Source: Rhodospirillaceae bacterium (GTDB taxonomy: Bacteria; Pseudomonadota; Alphaproteobacteria; UBA828). Taken from it: 9,027 bases of DNA. How positions within the stretch are numbered: position 1 is the stretch's first letter; the number at the start of each line of letters is the position of its first letter. The stretch spans positions 1 through 9,027 of the forward strand of contig JAPPKP010000037.1 of NCBI GenBank assembly GCA_028819955.1, in the 5' to 3' direction. Below are positions 1-6,431 of the stretch, piece after piece. Both the position numbers and the translations under genes were made by a program. Under the pieces are notes generated by a model that made no database searches, was not told the origin of the DNA, and worked only from the letters and a program-made list of their open reading frames with translations.

Positions 1-29
1 GAACCCTCAATCGTTGAATCCACCACTCT

Positions 30-85
30 CATCACTGCGTGACCGAACGCTTTCGCGTTTGAAAGCGTTCGGTCACGCAGTGATG
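30..85. repeat. Perfect 25-bp inverted repeat (long hairpin)
   Basis: Positions 30-54 and 61-85 are exact reverse complements, 25 bp each, separated by the 6-nt loop GCGTTT (55-60). The arms begin CATCACTGCG and end CGAACGCTTTC. As RNA or cruciform DNA this would be a very stable stem. There is no T-run after either arm, so it is not a textbook intrinsic terminator, although it could end or protect the transcript of a gene lying left of the window. No transposase or target-site duplication is visible. The role is unknown; the palindrome itself is certain. Confidence 0.9.
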
Positions 86-173
86 GAGGGGACGATGGCA
101 CAGAGCGCAGGCTGCCGAATGCCGGCAGAAGGTGCAGTTGGCATCGTCGTCCTCATCATCGCCACACCTTGAA

Positions 174-192
174 CGAACGCTTTCTCGCGTTT
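174..192 (+). repeat. Partial second copy of the hairpin core
   Basis: The core CGAACGCTTTCGCGTTT of the left hairpin (44-60) recurs at 174-192 with one extra dinucleotide (CGAACGCTTTCTCGCGTTT). This copy has no matching right arm, so it looks like a half-element or a decayed copy of the same dispersed repeat. It may be coincidental, but 17 matching bases with a single 2-nt insertion within 150 bp argues for a common origin. Confidence 0.5.
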
Positions 193-220
193 TCCGGGCC
201 TCGTCGCGCGCCGCCCGGAA
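192..220. repeat. 8-bp hairpin, TTCCGGGC/GCCCGGAA
   Basis: TTCCGGGC at 192-199 pairs perfectly with GCCCGGAA at 213-220 across a 13-nt loop. It starts where the partial repeat at 174-192 ends. No T-tract follows, so a terminator is doubtful. The rest of 86-407 contains no convincing gene; open frames there are short and have no recognisable product. Confidence 0.4.
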
Positions 221-410
221 TCGCCGAAATTTCAGTCATCAAACCGCATACGGATGGCATCAAGTCGGGGTCGATTGAAGGCGATATCTGGCGGTAAGTC
301 AAGGGCCGCGAAGCCGGAGGAAATGGAAAATCATCAACTATTACAAAGCTGTATCATACCATCGGCGGCGAGCGGCGGATGATGGCGGGGAGTGTCCGGA
401 GTATGATGCG

Positions 411-440
411 ACCCCGGATCAAGTCCGGGCATGACGACGT
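411..440. repeat. REP-like extragenic palindrome (MPGLDPG type)
   Basis: CCCGGA (413-418) and TCCGGG (424-429) form a 6-bp stem around TCAAG, followed by CATGACGACG. Read on the - strand, this block would encode MPGLDPG. From memory, that peptide recurs in spurious small open frames of many alphaproteobacterial genomes because it derives from a dispersed palindromic repeat. It is annotated as a repeat and not as a gene. It is the main taxonomic clue in the window. The flanks 441-607 contain no gene I can support. Confidence 0.6.
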
Positions 441-607
441 ATAGGTGAGGCTCTGCAGGAAGGATTGTATGCCGGTCCGACAGTGCGTGAATTATCTTCA
501 AAAACAGGACACAAGGCCGCATTTCTCACCGGGGTCATGGTCTGCCGGCCGCGGCTCTTGCCCGCGCCCAGACCCGGTGAGACAGTAATTCGCACAGACG
601 ACTCGGC

Positions 608-616
608 GAGGAGGGA
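608..616 (+). promoter_or_regulatory. Ribosome binding site of the formaldehyde dehydrogenase gene
   Basis: GAGGAGGGA lies immediately upstream of the ATG at 620; the GAGGAGG core ends 5 nt before it. This strong Shine-Dalgarno sequence fixes the start and excludes longer readings in this frame. No convincing sigma-70 promoter is visible in the 200 bp upstream. Confidence 0.8.
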
Positions 617-619
617 GCG

Positions 620-1729
<1,110 letters not shown>

Positions 1730-1745
1730 GGACAGGAGGTAGCGA

Positions 1746-3599
1746 ATGATCAAAGCAGGTAGCGGCGCCAGCGGGCGCCTTCGCCTCCGGGCGGTGGCCC
1801 GGTGGCTGCTGCCGGGGGCTGCACTGGTTGCGCTCGCGCTTGTAGGCGCGCAGCCGATGGCTGCGCCGGTCCACGGCATCGCGATGCACGGCGAGCCGAA
1901 GTACGGCCCCGACTTCCAGCATCTCGACTACGCCAACCCCGACGCGCCCAAGGGCGGCGAGCTTCGGCGCGCCGTCACGGGCACCTTCGACAATCTCAAC
2001 CCGTTCATCATCAAGGGTGTGTCGGCGCCGGGGCGGCACCTCTACTTCGAGAGCCTGCTCAAGCGCACCTGGGACGAGCCGTTCTCCCTCTACGGGCTGA
2101 TCGCGGAGACGATCGAGGTGCCGGACGACCGCTCGTCCGTCACCTTCACCTTGAGGCCGGAAGCGCACTTCCACGACGGCAGCCCGATCACGGTCGACGA
2201 CGTGATCTTCTCGTGGGAGACGCTGAAGGAGCAGGGCCGGCCCAACCACAGGCTCTATTACAACAAGGTGATCGAGATCGAGCGGCCCGACGCGCGCTCG
2301 GTGCGCTTCAACTTCGACACCGAGACGCCGGACCGCGAGCTGCCGTTGATCCTCGGGCTGATGCCGATCATCTCGAAGGCGTACTACTCGTCGGTGACCT
2401 TCGAGGAGACGACGCTCACGCCGCCGCTCGGCAGCGGCCCCTATACGATCGAGCGCGTCGATGCGGGCCGCGGCATCGTCTACCGCCGGAATCCCGACTA
2501 CTGGGGGCGGGACCTGCCGATCAACCGGGGGCAGAACAACTTCGACCGCATCAGCTACGACTACTACCGCGACAACGAGGTGATGATGGAGGCGTTCCGC
2601 GCGGGCGAGTACGACCTGCGCCTGGAACACTCGGCGGCGCGATGGGCGACGGGCTACGACTTTCCGGCGGTGAAAGACGGCCGGGTCACGCTCGAGGAGC
2701 TGTCGCACGGGCGGCCTTCCGGCCTGCGCGCCATGGTCTTCAACACGCGGCGGCCGGTGTTCGAGGACCGCGCGGTGCGCTACGCGCTCTCGCTGGCCTT
2801 CGACTTCGAGTGGGTCAACAGGACGCTGCTGCAGGGCGCCTATGTGCGCACCAACGGCATCTTCGACAACTCCGAGCTCGGCTTCCGCGGCCTGCCGGAG
2901 GGCGGCGAGCTCGCCCTGCTGGAGCCCCATCGCGACAGCCTCCCGCCCGAGGTGTTCGACGCCGCTTATCACGCGCCTGCCGTGGAAGGCGGCCTGCGCC
3001 AGAACCTGGCCGAGGCCAAGCGCCTGCTGGCCGAGGCCGGTTGGGAGGTGCAGGACGGGACGCTCAAGCGGGTCGCGGACGGCCTGCCGCTCGCTTTCGA
3101 GATCCTGCTGGTGAACCCGGGCAACGAGAAGATCGTGCTCGCCTTCATCCGCAATCTCGAACGCCTCGGCGTAGAGGCGTCGGTCCGCACCGTGGACACG
3201 GCTCAGTACCAGTTCCGGCGCAACACCTACGACTTCGACATGATCTTCTACCGCTGGGGCGTGTCGCTTTCGCCGGGCAACGAGCAGGCGTTCTACTGGG
3301 GCACCGAGGCCGCGGATCAGGAGGGCACGCGCAACTATCCCGGAATCAGGGTGCCGGTCGTCGACGAGCTCATCGCGCGCATGACCCAGGCGCGGGCGCG
3401 CGAGGACTTCGCCGAGACCATCCACGCCATGGACAGGGTCCTGATGTGGGGGCACTACGTCATCCCCCTCTATCACCAGAACGGCGACCGCTACGCCTAC
3501 TGGAGCAAGTTCGGACGGACCGAGTTCACGCCGGTCTACGGCGGCGTTCTCGAGACCTGGTGGGAGGAGCCGGGCAAGGCCGAAACGCTCGACCGCTGA
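1746..3599 (+). CDS. YejA-like family 5 extracellular solute-binding protein (ABC importer)
   Basis: This is a 617-aa periplasmic substrate-binding protein of the peptide/nickel/oligopeptide type (SBP_bac_5), closest by eye to E. coli YejA, the peptide and microcin C receptor. A Sec-type signal peptide is visible: basic residues at 11-19, a hydrophobic core at about 21-34 and likely cleavage near Ala40. YejA-like blocks follow in order: NPDAPKGGELRRAV (64-77), TFDNLNPF (80-87), FHDGSPITVDDV (142-153), GSGPYTI (229-235), YWGRDLPINRGQNNFD (252-267), FNTRRPVFEDRAVRYALSL (332-350) and the DFEWVN segment just after. AGGAGGT at 1734-1740 sets the start. It sits 16 nt after the dehydrogenase stop. 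No permease or ATPase genes accompany it, so it must use a transporter encoded elsewhere. The ligand is unknown; alphaproteobacteria carry many paralogs of this family. Confidence 0.93.
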   Translation: MIKAGSGASGRLRLRAVARWLLPGAALVALALVGAQPMAAPVHGIAMHGEPKYGPDFQHLDYANPDAPKGGELRRAVTGTFDNLNPFIIKGVSAPGRHLYFESLLKRTWDEPFSLYGLIAETIEVPDDRSSVTFTLRPEAHFHDGSPITVDDVIFSWETLKEQGRPNHRLYYNKVIEIERPDARSVRFNFDTETPDRELPLILGLMPIISKAYYSSVTFEETTLTPPLGSGPYTIERVDAGRGIVYRRNPDYWGRDLPINRGQNNFDRISYDYYRDNEVMMEAFRAGEYDLRLEHSAARWATGYDFPAVKDGRVTLEELSHGRPSGLRAMVFNTRRPVFEDRAVRYALSLAFDFEWVNRTLLQGAYVRTNGIFDNSELGFRGLPEGGELALLEPHRDSLPPEVFDAAYHAPAVEGGLRQNLAEAKRLLAEAGWEVQDGTLKRVADGLPLAFEILLVNPGNEKIVLAFIRNLERLGVEASVRTVDTAQYQFRRNTYDFDMIFYRWGVSLSPGNEQAFYWGTEAADQEGTRNYPGIRVPVVDELIARMTQARAREDFAETIHAMDRVLMWGHYVIPLYHQNGDRYAYWSKFGRTEFTPVYGGVLETWWEEPGKAETLDR

Positions 3600-3679
3600 C
3601 GGGCGAGCCCCCTCCTCCACCCACCGTTCTGCCACGTTGGGACACGGCTCGGCGCGCGTAGGGAAATGAGGAGACAGTT

Positions 3680-4153
3680 ATGGCGGCAAGCGACCTGGAA
3701 CGCCGCGTCGAGACACTCGAATCGGTCGAGGCGATCAAGCGGCTGAAGCACCAGTACTGCGCCTATTGCGACGACGGCTACGACGCCGACGGCATCGCCG
3801 CGCAGTTCGTCGAGGACGGGATCTGGGACGGCGGCGAAGATTTTGGGCGCCACGAGGGCCGCGAGGCCATCCACACCCATTTCGCGCGGGTCTCGTCGCA
3901 GATCGTCTTCGCCGGGCACCTGGTGATGAACGAGATCATCGACGTGGACCTGGATAGCGACAGTGCGCGGGGGCAGTGGTGGATCATCATGCCGGCGACC
4001 TTCGTGATGGAGGGCGTGAAGACGGCGGTCTGGCTGCTCGGCCAGTACGACGACCGCTACGTCCGCCGCGACGGCGCATGGCTGTACGAGAGCCTGACCG
4101 TGGATATCCATTTCGTGAAGCCGCACAAGGACGGCTGGGTGGACGCAGAATGA
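3680..4153 (+). CDS. SnoaL-like (NTF2-fold) domain protein, first of a tandem pair
   Basis: This 157-aa protein looks like a SnoaL_4-type NTF2-fold protein: an N-terminal helix LERRVETLESVEAIKRLKHQY, then the cone-shaped fold with the conserved GQWW strand (98-101). Tyr26, Asp31 and His80 occupy positions resembling the catalytic Tyr/Asp/His of bile-acid 7-alpha-dehydratase (BaiE); the BaiE C-terminal arginine has no obvious equivalent. The family includes dehydratases, isomerases and hydrolases acting on small ring compounds, and many members have no known function. A TGAGGAGA RBS at 3667-3674 supports the start. The 80-nt gap from the solute-binding gene (3600-3679) leaves room for a separate promoter, but I see none. 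The stop overlaps the next start as ATGA, implying translational coupling. The fold is likely; the reaction is not known. Confidence 0.88.
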   Translation: MAASDLERRVETLESVEAIKRLKHQYCAYCDDGYDADGIAAQFVEDGIWDGGEDFGRHEGREAIHTHFARVSSQIVFAGHLVMNEIIDVDLDSDSARGQWWIIMPATFVMEGVKTAVWLLGQYDDRYVRRDGAWLYESLTVDIHFVKPHKDGWVDAE

Positions 4154-4614
4154 GCGCAACTCTGGAGGAGCGCATCCAGCGGCTGGAGGACATCGAGGCC
4201 ATCCGCCGGCTCAAGTACCGCTACCTGGCTTACGCGGACGCGGTCTACGATGCGGACGGCATCGTCACGTTGATGACCCCCGACGCGGTCTGGGACGGCG
4301 GCGAAGCATTCGGCCGGCAGGAGGGCGCCGAGGCCTTCGGCAACATGGTGCGCGAGATCGGCAAGCAGATCGGCTTCGCCGCGCACCTGGCGCTCAACGA
4401 TATCATCGACGTGGAAGGCGACACCGCGCGCGGCCAGTGGTGGCTGCTCATGCCGTGCACGGCGCTGAACGACGAAGGCAAGGAAGAGGCGCGCTGGATC
4501 TTCGCGACCTACGACAACCGGCTGGTGAAGCGTGACGGCCAGTGGCTCTTCGCCCACACGGTCTTCGACGTGAAGGCTTCTTGCGCCCACAAGGGCGGCT
4601 GGGCGGAGGCGTAG
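4150..4614 (+). CDS. SnoaL-like (NTF2-fold) domain protein, second of a tandem pair
   Basis: This is a 154-aa paralog of the preceding gene, roughly 45-50% identical by hand alignment over the whole length. Shared blocks include YDADGI, WDGGE, IIDV and ARGQWW. Tyr25, Asp30 and His79 keep the same dehydratase-like pattern. The ATG at 4150 overlaps the upstream stop by 4 nt (ATGA). The same frame stays open upstream to 3976, but that stretch is a shadow of the first paralog, so 4150 is the correct start. There is little RBS of its own apart from upstream coupling, consistent with translational re-initiation. Such pairs can form hetero-oligomers; whether these do cannot be seen. The gene ends 33 nt before the convergent higA, and I see no clear terminator between them. 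Confidence 0.88.
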   Translation: MSATLEERIQRLEDIEAIRRLKYRYLAYADAVYDADGIVTLMTPDAVWDGGEAFGRQEGAEAFGNMVREIGKQIGFAAHLALNDIIDVEGDTARGQWWLLMPCTALNDEGKEEARWIFATYDNRLVKRDGQWLFAHTVFDVKASCAHKGGWAEA

Positions 4615-4647
4615 CGGGGGCTCAGAGACCGGCTGGGAACTCGACGC

Positions 4648-4941
4648 TCAGGCCACGTCGCGCGGACGGATCGCGCGCAGGGCATCGGAAACGTCCCGCT
4701 CGGCGATTTCCAGCTCGTAGCGGTCCTGAAGGTTCATCCAACTGCGGGCGTCGGTGTTGAAATAGCGCGCCAACCGCAACGCCGTCTCGGCCGTGATGCC
4801 GCGGCGGCCGCGGACGATCTCGCTGATTCGCGCCGGCGTCACGCCGATCTCCTTCGCGAGCGCCGTGGCGGACAGCCCGAATGGGTCCATAAAGTCGTGC
4901 TTCAGAACCTCGCCAGGGTGAACCGGCTCCAATCGAGTCAT
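4648..4941 (-). CDS. higA: HigA-family antitoxin (XRE helix-turn-helix)
   Basis: This is the 97-aa antitoxin of a type II toxin-antitoxin module. It begins with the family-typical VHPGEVLKHDFMDPFGLS (residues 7-24), followed by an XRE-type helix-turn-helix (ALAKEIGVTPARISEIVRG) and GITAETALRLARYFNT, then the C-terminal WMNLQDRYELEIAE segment that normally contacts the toxin. HigA binds and neutralises HigB and represses the operon. GAGGAGG at 4949-4955 on the - strand lies 7 nt before the ATG. The gene follows higB after 22 nt, in the toxin-first order characteristic of higBA. Length and motifs are complete, so it is probably functional. Confidence 0.95.
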   Translation of the reverse strand: MTRLEPVHPGEVLKHDFMDPFGLSATALAKEIGVTPARISEIVRGRRGITAETALRLARYFNTDARSWMNLQDRYELEIAERDVSDALRAIRPRDVA

Positions 4942-4948
4942 GTCTATG

Positions 4949-4955
4949 CCTCCTC
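4949..4955 (-). promoter_or_regulatory. Ribosome binding site of higA
   Basis: GAGGAGG on the - strand, 7 nt before the higA ATG, in the 22-nt higB-higA gap. It is much stronger than anything in front of higB, which would favour more antitoxin than toxin synthesis from the shared mRNA. Confidence 0.75.
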
Positions 4956-4963
4956 GAACGACA

Positions 4964-5242
4964 TCAGTGGTAATCGACGATCTCGACGTCGTAGGCGTCT
5001 CCGTCGACGAAGCGAAAACAGAGCCGCCATTGGTCGTTGATCCGAATGCTATACGAGCCCCGACGATCGCCTCGTAGCGCTTCCAACCTGTTTCCGGGCG
5101 GCACCCGCAGGAAGTCGAGGGCCGCGGCCGCGTTCAACTGCGCCAGCTTACGCTGGGCCACTCGTTCGAAGCTTACGAAACGCCGCACCCGATAGCCGTT
5201 GGCAAGCCGCTCGGTGTCCCTGCAGCGAAAGCTCCGGATCAT
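4964..5242 (-). CDS. higB: HigB-family toxin (RelE/ParE superfamily mRNA interferase)
   Basis: This is a 92-aa toxin of the HigB/plasmid-maintenance killer family. It starts MIRSFR, carries NRLEALRGDRRGSYSIRIND (51-70) and WRLCFRFVDGDAYDVEIVDYH (72-92), and ends in the typical DYH. Family members cleave mRNA on the ribosome; the basic residues in the RLEALRGDRRG region and the C-terminal histidine match the family pattern. No truncation or frameshift is visible. The ATG lies only 11 nt from the palindromic operator, with no good Shine-Dalgarno (just TAGTGGG), so translation may be weak or leaderless. It is followed by higA after 22 nt, and the two form one operon. Confidence 0.94.
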   Translation of the reverse strand: MIRSFRCRDTERLANGYRVRRFVSFERVAQRKLAQLNAAAALDFLRVPPGNRLEALRGDRRGSYSIRINDQWRLCFRFVDGDAYDVEIVDYH

Positions 5243-5253
5243 CCCACTACGAG

Positions 5254-5275
5254 TATCGCATATCGATATGCGATA
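5254..5275. promoter_or_regulatory. 22-bp perfect palindrome, probable higBA operator/promoter
   Basis: Positions 5254-5275 form a perfect 22-bp palindrome with half-site TATCGCATATC, centred between 5264 and 5265. It lies 11 nt upstream of the higB ATG. On the - strand its downstream edge overlaps a possible -10 element, GATACT (5252-5257). The spacing suggests that the HigA antitoxin, alone or with HigB, binds here and blocks RNA polymerase, as in known higBA operons. No good -35 is apparent. The remainder of the 71-nt gap to the SUMF1-like gene holds only a weak AAGG/CCTT stem, not a clear terminator. Confidence 0.75.
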
Positions 5276-5313
5276 AGGAACCCTCGCGGCCTAAGGATCA
5301 GCCTTCGTTGGCT

Positions 5314-6405
5314 CTACTCCCCCGGCGTCAGGGCGAGGCGGAAGCCCAGGTTGTTGTTGCGGAAGTAGGTCGCGTACCAGAAGCGGTTGGCCGAGCGGAC
5401 GTAGCTCGGCTTGCCGTACCAGGAGCCGCCGCGTATCACGCGGCGCACGCAATCGCCGTCCTCCCACGCTCGGCCGTCATTCGGTGCGCCGGCGTAGCTG
5501 TCGTGCCAGCAGTCCTGCACCCACTCGCGCACGTTGCCCGACATGTCGAACAGGCCCAGCTCGTTCGGCTTCCTCTGTCCGACCGGATGCGTTCTGTTGT
5601 CGGCGTTCTCGTAGTACCAGGCGACCTCGGTCCAGTCGTCGCTGCCGGCGTACTGGTACCCCATGCTCAGCGGACCGCCGCGCGACGCGTACTCCCACTC
5701 GGCCTCGCTCGGCAGCCGATAGCCGCCCCCGGCTGAATTCAGCTTCCGCAGGAACGCCTGGACGTCATTCCAGCTGACCGTCTCGACCGGACAGCGCGGG
5801 CAGTCGGCGAAGGTGGCGGGGTTCTCGCCCATGACCGCCTGCCACAGCTCCTGGGTCACCTCGTACGTGCCGATCTCGAAGGCGTCGACTTGCACCGTAC
5901 GCACCGTCAGCTCGTCTGCGTTGCACCTCTCCTGCTCCGGCGTGCAGCCCATGGCGAACGACCCGCCCTCGACACGAACCATCTGGGCACGCACCGCCTC
6001 CAGGATGTCCGGTAGCCGCTCTTCGAGTCGGTCTTGCGTCTCGGCCGCATTCAACTTGGCCTGGGCCGCCAGGAGCAGCTCCAGGGCCTGTGTGTAATGC
6101 TCCGACTCCCACCCGGCGGCGGCGATAAACGCCGTGAGCAGCGAGCGGGCCTTGCGCCATGCCTTCGCGTCGGCGCCGTGTTCGGCCAGGGTCATGCCAT
6201 AGACAAACGTGAACTCCGGGGCCGGCTCGACGCCGAGGGCCTCGATCTCCTGGAGTATCCTCAGCGCCTCTTGCCGATGGCCGTTTTCCGATGCCTCGGA
6301 TGCCTCCAACAGCAGCTTGTCCGCCACCGCGTCGGGCGTCTGCTCCTGCGCGGCTACGGGGGCGGATATGAAAAAGGCAAGCAACAGTGCCTTGGCTATC
6401 TTCAT
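5314..6405 (-). CDS. Exported SUMF1/formylglycine-generating-enzyme-fold protein, catalytic cysteines absent
   Basis: This is a 363-aa protein with a Sec signal peptide (1-19, cleavage likely after APVAA), an alpha-helical, TPR-like region at about 25-120, and a C-terminal FGE-sulfatase (SUMF1) domain at about 140-360. Hallmarks are MVRVEGGSFAMG (142-153), YEVTQELWQAVMG (181-193), YRLPSEAEWEYASRGG (229-244), GLFDMSGNVREWVQD (284-298), RVIRGGSWY (322-330) and LGFRLAL (353-359). The segment where true FGEs have their two active-site cysteines reads SANRFWYATYF and has none, so formylglycine formation is unlikely. Six cysteines elsewhere (154, 161, 202, 205, 299, 319) could form disulfides in the periplasm. 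The ATG at 6405 is chosen because the signal peptide begins there; the open frame continues upstream only as a shadow of the transporter gene. A GAGGAGG lies 13 nt upstream. It follows the SulP gene after 26 nt, likely in one operon. Confidence 0.92.
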   Translation of the reverse strand: MKIAKALLLAFFISAPVAAQEQTPDAVADKLLLEASEASENGHRQEALRILQEIEALGVEPAPEFTFVYGMTLAEHGADAKAWRKARSLLTAFIAAAGWESEHYTQALELLLAAQAKLNAAETQDRLEERLPDILEAVRAQMVRVEGGSFAMGCTPEQERCNADELTVRTVQVDAFEIGTYEVTQELWQAVMGENPATFADCPRCPVETVSWNDVQAFLRKLNSAGGGYRLPSEAEWEYASRGGPLSMGYQYAGSDDWTEVAWYYENADNRTHPVGQRKPNELGLFDMSGNVREWVQDCWHDSYAGAPNDGRAWEDGDCVRRVIRGGSWYGKPSYVRSANRFWYATYFRNNNLGFRLALTPGE

Positions 6406-6431
6406 CGGCCCTTGCGCCCCTCCTCGAAGCC

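Noticed and set aside
95..172. 25-codon ATG frame preceded by GGAGGGG
   Set aside because: It is very short and next to the hairpin element, and it has no recognisable peptide. The purine-rich stretch is probably chance.
465..495. Possible promoter TTGTAT ... AATTAT before the dehydrogenase
   Set aside because: The -35 matches only 3/6 and the spacer is 19 nt; too weak to call.
3604..3651. CGAGCC/GGCTCG stem between the solute-binding gene and the SnoaL pair as a terminator
   Set aside because: Only 6 bp with a 36-nt loop and no T-run.
3976..4149. N-terminal extension of the second SnoaL gene
   Set aside because: It overlaps the first SnoaL gene off-frame, with shadow composition. The paralog's N-terminus aligns with the start at 4150.
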